Shown here piece after piece: positions 27,467 to 35,721 of a DNA stretch of 64,000 nucleotides. The DNA lies in assembly GCA_029550525.1 (NCBI GenBank), contig JAKPHF010000064.1, positions 186,001 through 250,000 of the forward strand. The letters are read 5' to 3'. The notes under the pieces were generated by a model that had not been told where the DNA came from, searched no databases, and saw only the letters and a program-made list of their open reading frames with translations. The DNA is from Planctomycetota bacterium. GTDB taxonomy: Bacteria > Planctomycetota > Phycisphaerae > UBA1845 > PWPN01. The stretch's first letter is position 1. The number at the start of each line of letters is the position of its first letter. Position numbers and translations under genes: made by a program.

Positions 27467-27581
27467 TCGGTCCTCCGTGCAACTGGAAGAAGACGGGATC
27501 GAAGCCGGCCCGACCGACGCTGGCGGGCCGGTCGCGCCGACGCTACATCAGACGGCGACCGGTTGCAAGTATGGCCGATCG

Positions 27582-27609
27582 TTCGCGCCGCTGCAGTCGC
27601 GACTATAAT
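27582..27609 (+). promoter_or_regulatory. Promoter of the first ferredoxin gene (leaderless)
   Basis: A consensus -10 TATAAT (27604-27609) has a weak -35 TTCGCG (27582-27587) with 16-nt spacing. The GTG start is only 8 nt further, so transcription would begin at or next to the start codon. Confidence 0.6.
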
Positions 27610-27617
27610 GAGCGGTC

Positions 27618-27848
27618 GTGGCGAATGAACAAATTCTCAAGGTTTGGATCGAGCCGGGCTGCATCGTCTGTGATGCCTGCCAGACCACCTGCCCGGAAGT
27701 TTTCGAGGTGCAGGCGGAATCCTGCGTGATTCGGCCTGAAGCGCTGGTGGCCGAGTTCCTCCGCGATAAAACGGACGCGATTCGGCTGGCGGCCGAGGAG
27801 TGTCCGGTCGAAGTGATTCGATTCGAGACAGGCCCCGCGCAAGGCTGA
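27618..27848 (+). CDS. [4Fe-4S] ferredoxin
   Basis: A 76-residue low-potential electron carrier. The cluster motif C15-x2-C18-x2-C21-x3-C25-P is followed by a distal ECP, the pattern of single-cluster ferredoxins in which three N-terminal cysteines and one late cysteine bind the cluster. The remaining cysteines (C25, C36) could form a disulfide or a second site. The GTG start has no Shine-Dalgarno but lies 8 nt after a perfect TATAAT, fitting a leaderless mRNA. A paralogue is 279 bp downstream. The redox partner is not known. Confidence 0.85.
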   Translation: MANEQILKVWIEPGCIVCDACQTTCPEVFEVQAESCVIRPEALVAEFLRDKTDAIRLAAEECPVEVIRFETGPAQG

Positions 27849-28012
27849 CTCGCGACGTTCGACAATCGGACCAATTCGCTCCCATTTGGCACGCTTTCAG
27901 GACAATGTGCGATCTGCCCGCAAGCCCGGGCGATATCGCCCAGCACGCGGTCTGCGACGGAGCCTCCGGGCGCGCTGAACCGGCTGAAATCAGGCCCGGC
28001 AGGCCGTCTCCC

Positions 28013-28041
28013 TTGACGTGCGCGACTGGCACCGGTATTGC
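28013..28041 (+). promoter_or_regulatory. Possible promoter of the second ferredoxin gene
   Basis: TTGACG (28013-28018) is followed after 17 nt by a weak -10 TATTGC (28036-28041). The leader to the ATG would be about 80 nt and contains AGAAGGAG. Confidence 0.4.
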
Positions 28042-28127
28042 ATTATGTTTTGCAGCCTCTCGGGGGCCGGGGTTCAGCTTCCAGGGGGCGAAAATAACCG
28101 TGCTCTAGCGAGAAGGAGAAAAATCGC

Positions 28128-28340
28128 ATGGCAGTTACGAAGGTATGGCTCGAGCAGTCCGACTGCATTTCGTGTGAAGCGTGCGAGTCGAATTGCCCGG
28201 AAGTGTTTTCGATGGGCGACGGCGAGTGCAAGATTAAGGATGAGGCCAATGATCCGGCCTATCTCGCCCCCTTGAGCGACAAGATCAAGGAAGCGGCCGC
28301 GGCCTGCCCGGTTGAGTGCATCAAGTTCGAGGAAGCCTGA
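28128..28340 (+). CDS. [4Fe-4S] ferredoxin (paralogue)
   Basis: A 70-residue acidic protein with C13-x2-C16-x2-C19-x3-C23-P and a C-terminal C60-P-V-E-C64, the same layout as the 27618 gene. Together C13, C16, C19 and C60 would hold one [4Fe-4S] cluster. Unlike its paralogue it has a strong Shine-Dalgarno (AGAAGGAG) 10 nt before the ATG. It is preceded by a separate promoter-like sequence, so the two ferredoxins are probably expressed independently. The remaining cysteines C23, C34 and C64 are unusual extras. Confidence 0.9.
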   Translation: MAVTKVWLEQSDCISCEACESNCPEVFSMGDGECKIKDEANDPAYLAPLSDKIKEAAAACPVECIKFEEA

Positions 28341-28528
28341 GCTCGCCTCGTCTGACAAGCCGCAGGCCTCGAGTGTCGGCGGCACCTACGCGTGACATAT
28401 ACACAGAGCCGGTTTCTGCGAAACCGGTGAACGCTGACCGGATGTGTTCTGCGTCGGACGCTCACCAGATTCACAGAAGTCGGCTCTGACGCATTTTTAT
28501 GGCATCGCTGTTCGTTTTCTGTCGATAC

Positions 28529-28556
28529 TTGATCCGGGCCGGCCAGCGGGTAAGTT
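28529..28556 (+). promoter_or_regulatory. Promoter of the zinc-ribbon gene (leaderless)
   Basis: TTGATC (28529-28534), 16-nt spacer, TAAGTT (28551-28556), then 6 nt to the GTG start. Confidence 0.5.
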
Positions 28557-28562
28557 GTCGGC

Positions 28563-29003
28563 GTGTCACGCGACGCTCATTCCAAACCCCGCAGTCCGCG
28601 CTTTCGCAGTCCGACGCCGCCGTCTTACGATGACGGGACGCCCATACCGGCCGAATGGGGTTTGCGCTGTCCGGCATGCGACTACAATCTCACCGGTCTA
28701 TCCACGCGGCGCTGTCCTGAATGCGGTCGCATCTTCGATCCTCACGCGATCTGGGTGGCAAACAAGCACCGGGAGGCGGGCGTGGGAGCGCACGCTCCTG
28801 CGCAGGTCGTGTACGGCGTGACGATGTTGGCGCTCCTGGTGCTGTTGCCTGTGTTTCGAGACCGACTCTGGTCGCTGGTGCCGCTGGGGGTGTTGCCGGC
28901 CTGTGAACTGGCGGCGTTGTTCTTCAATTTTCGGCTCGCCGCGAGCCGGCCGTTTATCGTCGGTCTCGTGCTGGCCGTTTGTTTTTTCGTTCGGTTCTGC
29001 TGA
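28563..29003 (+). CDS. Zinc-ribbon membrane protein
   Basis: The 146-residue protein has an N-terminal zinc ribbon, C-P-A-C-D-Y-N-L-T-G-L then R-R-C-P-E-C-G-R, a combination very common in planctomycete proteins of unknown function. It is followed by two to three hydrophobic segments in the second half. A role in the inner membrane, with the ribbon facing the cytoplasm, is likely but unproven. The GTG at 28563 has no ribosome-binding site. It sits 6 nt after a -10-like TAAGTT, so it may be translated leaderless. It converges on lpxB with a 39-bp gap. Confidence 0.7.
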   Translation: MSRDAHSKPRSPRFRSPTPPSYDDGTPIPAEWGLRCPACDYNLTGLSTRRCPECGRIFDPHAIWVANKHREAGVGAHAPAQVVYGVTMLALLVLLPVFRDRLWSLVPLGVLPACELAALFFNFRLAASRPFIVGLVLAVCFFVRFC

Positions 29004-29042
29004 CGCCGCCGTATTCCTGATGCCCCCAATCCGAATCAAGAC

Positions 29043-30233
29043 CTACGAGCGGCAACTGCATCTTTCGATCACCATTTTGGCCGTCTGGCGGGCAGCGTCC
29101 TCGGTGCCGAGGGATCGGATGACGGTCTGAAGATCGGCTTTCATCCGGGCCTGCCGCTCCGGACTGCCGAGGATCGCGAGCGCTTCGTCCACGATCGGAC
29201 GGACCGACGTGTAATAGGGCATGAACTCGGGCACGATTCGCCGACCGGCCAGGATGTTGACCAGTGACAGATGAGGTGTGGTGATTAACCAGCGGCCCAC
29301 CAGCCGATAGCCCCACTTGGAGCCGTTGTACATCACGATCATGGGCACACCGTGCCAGGCCACCTCCAGCGTGGCCGTACCCGACGCGCACAGAGCAAAG
29401 TCCGCGGCCGAGAGCACATCGGCGTTGCGGCCCACTTCCAGCCGCCATCGAACGGGGGCTCCTTCCAGGGCGGCGCGGATCATGGTCGCCGACGCCTCGT
29501 TGGCTGCCGCAAAGACGAAGCCAGCCGACGGATATGACTCAGCGATGGCTCGGGCGGCCTCGATTTGGCCGGGCAAGACCTCTTCGACCACGTGTCGCCG
29601 CGAGCCCGGCAGGCAGGCCACCAGCGGCCGGCCCAACGCGCGAAGCTGCTCCACGCTTTCGGCGGAACTTGACTCCCGGCTCAACTGCGTGATGAGCGGG
29701 TGGCCGACAAAGCGAGCGTCCACGCCGCGCTGGCGGAAGTACGCTTCTTCGAACGGCAGGATCACCGCCATCTGATCCACGCGGCGGCGGAGCTTGCGGA
29801 TTCGCCAAGGCGCCCACGCCCACAATTGTGGGGCGATGTAATACAGCACCGGACAGCCCGCCGCCCGAATGTGCCTGGCCATGGGCAGATGCAAGGCGGG
29901 GGAGTCCACCACGATGGCCAAGTCCGGCCGTTGTTCCCGGACGAGTTGGCCGACCCGCCGGACCAGCCGAAACGCGTGTCCGGCCAGTCGAACCGCCCCC
30001 ACGAGCATGGTGGCCCGGGCGGTGAAATCCTCGATGGACTCGCAGCCGGCCTTCTGCATGCCGGGGCCGGCCACGCCGAAGAAGCTCGCGTCCGGCCGCT
30101 CGGCTCGGATGGCGTGGATCAGCTCGGCGGCGTGGCGGTCGCCGCTCAGTTCGGCCGCCGAGATGAAGATCCGCAGCGGTCGCGAGGCGGTGCCGGCCAC
30201 GTTGTTCGTCGGTTGGGTGTCTGTCTCAGCCAC
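29043..30233 (-). CDS. lpxB: Lipid-A-disaccharide synthase
   Basis: LpxB (GT19) joins UDP-2,3-diacylglucosamine to lipid X to form the lipid A disaccharide. The conserved region starts at PLRIFISAAELSGDRHAAELI and continues through YYIAPQLWAWAPWRIRKLRR, PFEEAYFRQRGVDARFVGHPL and CASGTATLEVAWHGVPMIVMYN, all LpxB hallmarks. I place the start at GTG 30233 because a well-spaced promoter (TTGCCT-17-TAGAGT) ends 7 nt before it. The longer frame to 30359 encodes Arg/Pro-rich sequence unlike protein and would overlap that promoter. It shows the organism makes lipid A. No other lpx genes are nearby. Confidence 0.93.
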   Translation of the reverse strand: MAETDTQPTNNVAGTASRPLRIFISAAELSGDRHAAELIHAIRAERPDASFFGVAGPGMQKAGCESIEDFTARATMLVGAVRLAGHAFRLVRRVGQLVREQRPDLAIVVDSPALHLPMARHIRAAGCPVLYYIAPQLWAWAPWRIRKLRRRVDQMAVILPFEEAYFRQRGVDARFVGHPLITQLSRESSSAESVEQLRALGRPLVACLPGSRRHVVEEVLPGQIEAARAIAESYPSAGFVFAAANEASATMIRAALEGAPVRWRLEVGRNADVLSAADFALCASGTATLEVAWHGVPMIVMYNGSKWGYRLVGRWLITTPHLSLVNILAGRRIVPEFMPYYTSVRPIVDEALAILGSPERQARMKADLQTVIRSLGTEDAARQTAKMVIERCSCRS

Positions 30234-30240
30234 GCCGCGG

Positions 30241-30269
30241 ACTCTACCGCCCGCAGCGGCCAGAGGCAA
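30241..30269 (-). promoter_or_regulatory. Promoter of lpxB (leaderless)
   Basis: On the minus strand TTGCCT (30264-30269), 17-nt spacer, TAGAGT (30241-30246), then 7 nt to the GTG start at 30233. Confidence 0.65.
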
Positions 30270-30582
30270 CTGGGCAAGGGAGCGGTCGAAACGCCGGCGC
30301 GTCTGTCCCGGAGGGGCCCTGGTGGGCCGGGCGCTTCCGAGCCCCGGGGCGTGGGACATGACGCTGACGCACCCACGAGGTAACTTCCGACGCTTGGCAA
30401 GTAGCCGGTTGTTCGGTTATGATACCCGATTCCCGTATCGCCCGGGCCGAGGCATTGAGTCGGCGGGTGAGCTCGTCACGGTGGCGAGTGTGGGACCATT
30501 CAGCGCGGGCGGGCCGCGCGACCGGCGGTTCAGAGGGGCGACGCTCTCGCCGGAGTCAGACTGTCGTCAGTGGAGGTGTCGT

Positions 30583-31413
30583 TTGGCATCCGAGTTAGTC
30601 AAGAATCTGATCGAGTCCGGCGTTCATTTCGGTCATCGCGCGAGCCGGTGGAATCCCAAGATGCGGCCGTACATCTTCGGGAAGCGCAACCTCATCCACA
30701 TCATCGACATCCGCGAGACCGTCAAGGGCCTGCTGCGGGCCCGGAAGTTCCTGGCCCAGGTCGCCGCCAAGGGCGATGACGTGTTGTTCGTGGGCACCAA
30801 GCGCCAGGCTCGGGCGGCGGTGATCAAGGCCGCCGAACGGACCAACATGCATTACGTGGCCGAGCGCTGGCTCGGTGGCACGCTGACCAACTTCCGTACC
30901 ATCCGCTCGCGGCTGGCCCGCCTCGAAGAGCTGGAAGCCATCGAGCAGGAGGGCATGAGCAACTACAGCAAGAAGATGGTCTCCACGCTCACCCGCGAGC
31001 GCCGCAAGATCAAGCGGAACCTCGACGGCATCCGCAAGATGTCCAAGCTGCCCGGCGCGCTGGTCATCATCGACATCAAGCGCGAGCACATTGCGGCCCG
31101 TGAAGCCCGCAAACTGGGGATTCCGGTGGTCGCCCTGATCGACACGGATTCCGATCCGGATACCTGCGACATTCCGATTCCGGGCAACGATGACGCGATG
31201 CGGGCCATCGAGCTGATTTGCGATTCGATCGCCGAGGCGATCCTGGAAGGCTTGCGGGCACGGCCCAAAGAGGAGCCGGCGGCCCAGGCGCCGCGTCCGC
31301 AGCGGCGGTCGAGCCGGGCCACGGCCCGGGCCAGCGAGCAGCCCGAGTCGCCTGAGCCGGCCGCAAGCGAACAGCAGCCGGCGACGGACAGCGGTTCCGA
31401 GGCGGTCGCTTAG
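30583..31413 (+). CDS. rpsB: 30S ribosomal protein S2
   Basis: The frame is open far upstream, but S2 homology starts with ASELVKNLIESGVHFGHRASRWNPKMRPYIFG. A TTG at 30583 has GGAGG 6 nt upstream (30572-30576), so I set the start there. The 276-residue protein contains the S2 signature DIRETVKGL...FVGTKRQAR and IKREHIAAREARKLGIPVVALIDTDSDP. An Ala/Pro/Glu/Gln-rich tail of about 40 residues follows. S2 assembles late into the small subunit. It is the first gene of the canonical rpsB-tsf group, followed by tsf after 59 bp. Confidence 0.97.
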   Translation: MASELVKNLIESGVHFGHRASRWNPKMRPYIFGKRNLIHIIDIRETVKGLLRARKFLAQVAAKGDDVLFVGTKRQARAAVIKAAERTNMHYVAERWLGGTLTNFRTIRSRLARLEELEAIEQEGMSNYSKKMVSTLTRERRKIKRNLDGIRKMSKLPGALVIIDIKREHIAAREARKLGIPVVALIDTDSDPDTCDIPIPGNDDAMRAIELICDSIAEAILEGLRARPKEEPAAQAPRPQRRSSRATARASEQPESPEPAASEQQPATDSGSEAVA

Positions 31414-31472
31414 GCCGGATCCGCCGCGGGTCCTATGATTCGATGACAGCGTGAAAAGGAGTCTCTAAACCG

Positions 31473-32306
31473 ATGGCGGAAATCACGGCAGAAATGGTCC
31501 GGAAGCTTCGGGAGCGCAGCGGGCTTCCGATGATGGATTGCAAGAAGGCGTTGACCGAAACGGGCGGCGACGAAGAGGCCGCGATGGAACTGCTCCGCAA
31601 GCGCGGGGCGGCGGCGGCCGAGAAGAAGGCCGGCCGAGCCACCGGCGAAGGCCGCATCGGTGCCTATGTGGACACCGCCAAGGGCGCCGGCGCTCTCGTG
31701 GAAGTGCTTTGCGAGACCGCTCCCGTGGCCAACAACCCGCTGTTCCGCGAACTGGCCGACAAGCTCGCCCGCCAGGCGGCGGCGACCGGCACGTCCGATG
31801 CGGCGGCTCTGCTCGAAGGCAAGCTGGTGGAAGACCCGAGCATGACCGGCCGCGACCTCCTGCACGACGTGCTCAATCGGCTTCGCGAGAACATCCAGGT
31901 CAACCGCGTGGTCTACCGGGCCGGCGGCGGCGTGGCCACCTACGTGCACCACACCGGCAAGATCGGCGTGATCGTGGTCACCGAGCAGGCGACCAGCAAC
32001 ACCGAGCTGCTCAACGACGTCTGCATGCACATTGCGGCCCTCCAGCCCGACGCTCTGACTCGCGAGCAGATCCCGGCCGCGACGGTGGAGAAGGAAAAGG
32101 AGATCGCCCGCGAGCAGATTCTCGCTTCCGGCAAGCCCGCGAACATGGTCGAGAAGATCCTCGAGGGCAAGATCAACCGCTGGTACAGCGAGCGCGTCCT
32201 GCTCGAGCAGCCGTTCGTCAAGGACGACAAGCAGACGGTGGCCAAGGTGCTCGAGGCTGCCAAGATCAAACTCACCGACTATGTCCGACTGCAGGTCGGA
32301 TGCTGA
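31473..32306 (+). CDS. tsf: Elongation factor Ts
   Basis: EF-Ts exchanges GDP on EF-Tu. The 277-residue protein begins with the UBA-like domain MAEITAEMVRKLRERSGLPMMDCKKAL and has the TDFVAR-type region replaced by the usual coiled helices. A core follows with IGAYVDTAKGAGALVEVLCETAPVANN and HIAALQPDALTREQIP. AAAAGGAG lies 11 nt upstream. It is followed by a rho-independent terminator, which ends the rpsB-tsf transcript before pyrH. Confidence 0.96.
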   Translation: MAEITAEMVRKLRERSGLPMMDCKKALTETGGDEEAAMELLRKRGAAAAEKKAGRATGEGRIGAYVDTAKGAGALVEVLCETAPVANNPLFRELADKLARQAAATGTSDAAALLEGKLVEDPSMTGRDLLHDVLNRLRENIQVNRVVYRAGGGVATYVHHTGKIGVIVVTEQATSNTELLNDVCMHIAALQPDALTREQIPAATVEKEKEIAREQILASGKPANMVEKILEGKINRWYSERVLLEQPFVKDDKQTVAKVLEAAKIKLTDYVRLQVGC

Positions 32307-32311
32307 TCCCC

Positions 32312-32337
32312 AAAAGGCCGCGAACGCGGCCTTTTTT
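32312..32337 (+). terminator. Terminator after tsf
   Basis: A 10-bp stem (32312-32321 with 32326-32335) with a GAAC loop is followed by a T-run (TTTTTTG), 6 nt after the tsf stop codon. Confidence 0.95.
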
Positions 32338-32376
32338 GTTGCCGAACAGCAAGGTCGGATGACGACAATAGCTCCG

Positions 32377-32501
32377 AACGGCGAATGACGAAACCCGAGT
32401 GGCGAATGACGAAACTCGAATGACGAATGACGAATTGAAGCCGAGCGTCTCGCGTTCGGGAAGCTGTCATTCGACATTCGGATTTCGTCATTCGTCCTTC
32501 G
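32377..32501. repeat. Inverted array of GAATGAC-type repeats
   Basis: Between the tsf terminator and pyrH, units of GAATGACGAA (four to five copies, 32380-32437) are followed by the inverse pattern GTCATTCGACATTCGG and CGTCATTCGTCC (32467-32501). The transcript could fold into a long imperfect hairpin just before the pyrH ribosome-binding site (GAGGGAG). Confidence 0.8.
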
Positions 32502-32520
32502 ATATCGAGGGAGTGACCAG

Positions 32521-33246
32521 GTGGCGCAATCGCAATCCAAGTTCCGGCGGATTCAACTGAAGCTTAGTGGTGAAGGACTGGCCGGCCCGGGCGGCTCCGG
32601 GATCGGCGACGAGGCCCTGCAGCGCGTGGCCGGCGAAGTCAAGAGCGTCCACGAGCTGGGCGTGCAGATCGCGGTGACCATCGGAGGCGGCAACATCCTG
32701 CGGGGCGGGACGTTTGCCAGCCAGTCGCGCATCCCCGAGGCCACCGCACACTACATGGGCATGCTGGCCACGGTGATGAACGCCCTGGCTTTGCAGGAGA
32801 TGCTCGAGTCCATGGGCGTGAACACGCGCGTAATGTCTTCCATCACCATCGCTTCGGTCGCCGAGCCCTTCGTGCGCCGCCGGTGCCTGCGACATCTGGA
32901 GAAAGGCCGCGTGGTGATTCTGGCCGCCGGTACGGGACGTCCTTTTGTCACCACGGATACCGCCGCCGCTTTGTCCGCCGCCGAGATTGGAGCCGACGCA
33001 CTGTTCAAGGCCACGCAGGTGGATGGCGTTTACAGCGCCGACCCGAAGAAGAACCCGGAGGCGGAGTTCTATCCCACCCTCAGCTACGACCGCGTCATCA
33101 ACGAGCGTCTCAAGGTCATGGACTTGAGCGCCGTGGACATGTGCCAGCGCAACAACATTCCCATCGTCGTGTTCAACCTGCACAAGCCCGGCAACATGAA
33201 GCGCATCGTCCTGGGCGAGCCGGTCGGGACCGTGATCGGGAAGTGA
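32521..33246 (+). CDS. pyrH: UMP kinase
   Basis: PyrH phosphorylates UMP to UDP with ATP. The 241-residue protein of the amino-acid-kinase fold has QLKLSGEGLAG, VTIGGGNILRG, AAGTGRPFVTTDTAA (ATP and UMP contacts) and KATQVDGVYSADPKKNP, all diagnostic. It starts with GTG and has GAGGGAG upstream, immediately after the inverted repeat array. The usual next gene frr is absent; a transporter follows 115 bp later. Confidence 0.97.
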   Translation: MAQSQSKFRRIQLKLSGEGLAGPGGSGIGDEALQRVAGEVKSVHELGVQIAVTIGGGNILRGGTFASQSRIPEATAHYMGMLATVMNALALQEMLESMGVNTRVMSSITIASVAEPFVRRRCLRHLEKGRVVILAAGTGRPFVTTDTAAALSAAEIGADALFKATQVDGVYSADPKKNPEAEFYPTLSYDRVINERLKVMDLSAVDMCQRNNIPIVVFNLHKPGNMKRIVLGEPVGTVIGK

Positions 33247-33360
33247 ACAGCCACCGGCGGTACCGTTCGCCTCCACGGGGTTTGAAGGGGCGGTCGAAGC
33301 CCAGCCTGGCTGCTATACTGTCGCCGCAACGCCTGGAATCCGGTCTGCGTGGAGCCCACT

Positions 33361-35295
33361 ATGGTCCCCGTCGCGGCTGAGCATCAGAATCGAACGCTCT
33401 TCGGTCATCCCACCGGTCTGTTCACGCTCTTCTTCGCCGAGATGTGGGAGCGTTTCAGCTTCTACGGCATGCGAGCCCTGCTGCTGCTGTACATGCTGAA
33501 GGGCTTCCTGCAGTTCTCCGACAGCAAGGCGTATGCCATCTATGGAGCCTACGGAACGCTGGTCTACGCCGCGCCGTTCATCGGCGGTTTGCTCGCCGAC
33601 CGGGTGCTGGGGCCGCGGCGGGCGGTCATTCTGGGCGGGCTGCTCATGGCCGGCGGCCATCTGCTCATGGCCGTTCAGCATCAGGCTGCTTTCTTCCTGG
33701 CCCTGGCGCTGCTGATCAGCGGCAACGGCTTCTTCAAGCCCAACATCTCGACCATCGTGGGCGAGTTGTATCCGCAGGGGAGTCCCAAGAAGGACGCCGG
33801 CTTCACCATCTTCTATATGGGCATCAATCTCGGGGCCGCCTTGTCGCCCATGCTGTGCGCGTATCTCGCCCATCGCTACGGCTGGGAGGCGGGCTTCGGT
33901 CTGGCCACCGCGGGCATGCTCATCGGCGTGGCCATTTTCGCCGCTCCCACGCGACTCACGCAGATCCTGATTTTCATCGGCGCGCTCGGCGGATGCGTCT
34001 TGCTTCCGCTGAGTTCGGGCAGCCCCGTGCAGATGGCGTTCCGCATCTTTCTCACCATCGTGCTGGCCGGGGCGGGCACCGCCGCCATCGTTGCGCTCGG
34101 ACGCGGTGGCCTGTCCAAGCAGGTGGGGCGGGCCCGCGATCCCGAACGCCTGCGAGTCCGCCTGGGCGGCGTCCTTCGCCTCGACGTCTCCGTTTACCTC
34201 ATCGTGCTGGCCTGCGTCCCGCTGATCGCCGGACTGCTGTACTACACGCACGTCATCAAGTGGGTGCTCTATCCTGCCGGCGCCGTCGCGGTGGTCTACG
34301 TCTTCCACCAAGCCGTTCGCTGCGATCCAATCGATCGCCACCGCCTCTTCGTCATCATGATCCTGCTGGTGTTTTCGACGCTGTTTTGGGCGTTCTTCGA
34401 GCAGGCGGGGAGCTCGGTGAACAACTTCACCGATCGCAACGTCGATCGAGTTCTCGAGGCGCGGACGGTGAGCGCGGCCGACGTGGGGACCACGCTTCGG
34501 TTTCGAATCGCGCCGGCTCCCTCGGACCCCGAGGTCGCCCGACTTCCGCTGCTGACGCAGGAACAACTGGGCTATGAATTGTCGGGCCAGCCCTTTACGC
34601 TCACGCATCTCGAGCGCCTGCGATCCGAGGCCACGAGCTCCTCCCAGTCGAGCGACCGAGTTCTCGACTGGCCTGTGGACGAGAGCCACATCGGCATGGG
34701 GGTCGGCGGCGCCGAAATTCCCACCGCCGAATTCCAGGCTGTCAACCCGCTGTTCATTCTCCTGTTCGGACTGGCGTTCACGTCCTTGTGGGTGTTCCTG
34801 GGCAAACGCGGCCTGGAGCCGAGCACACCCGTAAAGTTCTCGCTCGGCCTGCTGCAGTTGGCCTTGGGGTTCACGCTGATGTGGTATGGAGCCCGCCACG
34901 CCAGCGACCGAGGCATGGTCGGCGTCGTCTGGCTGATTCTGGGCTACCTCTTCCAGACCACCGGCGAGTTATGCATCTCTCCGGTCGGCCTCTCGATGGT
35001 GACGAACCTGTCGCCCCGGCGGATGGTAAGCACGATGATGGGCGTCTGGTTCCTGGGGTCCGCCTTCTCACATTTCCTGGGTGGCCAGATCGCCAAGCTG
35101 ACGGCCTTTGTCCACGAAGGAGAAGGCACCCTCACCGTTCCCCCGCCCGCCCAGACACTCAATCTGTACGCGGACGTTTTCGGGCTCATCGCCATCGCGG
35201 CGTTCGTCTGTGCGCTGATCTGCCTGGCGCTCTCGCCGCTGCTGACTCGCTGGATGCACCTGGACCTGGCCGGCGAGCCGGCCCAGGCGGCGTGA
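33361..35295 (+). CDS. Proton-dependent peptide transporter (POT/PTR2 family)
   Basis: A 644-residue MFS protein with 12 or more helices. The POT signature E-x2-E-R-F is at E27-M-W-E30-R-F-S-F-Y-G, followed by the FFKPNIST motif. These proteins import di- and tripeptides with protons through the inner membrane. A hydrophilic insertion of about 100 residues (roughly 360-460, including DRNVDRVLEARTVSAADVGTTLRF) splits the second half, as in several bacterial POTs with extracytoplasmic domains. I chose ATG 33361 because GTGGAG lies 6-8 nt upstream; a GTG at 33349 would add four residues. Confidence 0.9.
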   Translation: MVPVAAEHQNRTLFGHPTGLFTLFFAEMWERFSFYGMRALLLLYMLKGFLQFSDSKAYAIYGAYGTLVYAAPFIGGLLADRVLGPRRAVILGGLLMAGGHLLMAVQHQAAFFLALALLISGNGFFKPNISTIVGELYPQGSPKKDAGFTIFYMGINLGAALSPMLCAYLAHRYGWEAGFGLATAGMLIGVAIFAAPTRLTQILIFIGALGGCVLLPLSSGSPVQMAFRIFLTIVLAGAGTAAIVALGRGGLSKQVGRARDPERLRVRLGGVLRLDVSVYLIVLACVPLIAGLLYYTHVIKWVLYPAGAVAVVYVFHQAVRCDPIDRHRLFVIMILLVFSTLFWAFFEQAGSSVNNFTDRNVDRVLEARTVSAADVGTTLRFRIAPAPSDPEVARLPLLTQEQLGYELSGQPFTLTHLERLRSEATSSSQSSDRVLDWPVDESHIGMGVGGAEIPTAEFQAVNPLFILLFGLAFTSLWVFLGKRGLEPSTPVKFSLGLLQLALGFTLMWYGARHASDRGMVGVVWLILGYLFQTTGELCISPVGLSMVTNLSPRRMVSTMMGVWFLGSAFSHFLGGQIAKLTAFVHEGEGTLTVPPPAQTLNLYADVFGLIAIAAFVCALICLALSPLLTRWMHLDLAGEPAQAA

Positions 35296-35721
35296 GAAGC
35301 CCCCACACGTGTTGGGGGGCGGGCATCTTGCCCATCTCAGAAAGCGGGTAAGACAATCAAAATCCCGTATCACTACCGCAAAGCCATATCCCGAAAACGG
35401 GCATGCCCTGCACAATAAAGGAGCATGCTCGGCTTGGACTTGGGGTTTCTTCGATCCCACAGAGTGAATTCACCCAGTCCGCGTAAATCCACTCCGCTCA
35501 GCTTCGGCTTTTACCCCACATTCGAGCGATAGTTATGCGTTGAAAAACCGATGAACATTCTTGCAGAGCAGGGCGCGGGGGGTGTTCCATGTCCATCCAC
35601 CACACCGTGCGACCGCTGTCTTGGCGCGCTCAACGCCGCCCATGTTCTGGAACCTTGGAAGCCTGTGTTGGCCGTCCGAGCGAGGTGTGCGGATCGGCTG
35701 AGATCGCTATCAGGAGTGTGA
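35296..35721. other. Spacer with REP-like palindrome
   Basis: The 426-nt gap contains an imperfect palindrome around CCCCCACACGTGTTGGGGG (35300-35318) and a REP-like GGGGGGCGGGCATCTTGCCC (35314-35333) related to the copies at 1111 and 58194. No coding frame is convincing. The last 20 nt carry the chemoreceptor's AGGAG. Confidence 0.5.

Noticed and set aside
29869..30582. Long upstream extension of rpsB
   Set aside because: It runs antisense through lpxB and has no S2 homology; the TTG at 30583 with GGAGG 6 nt upstream fits S2.
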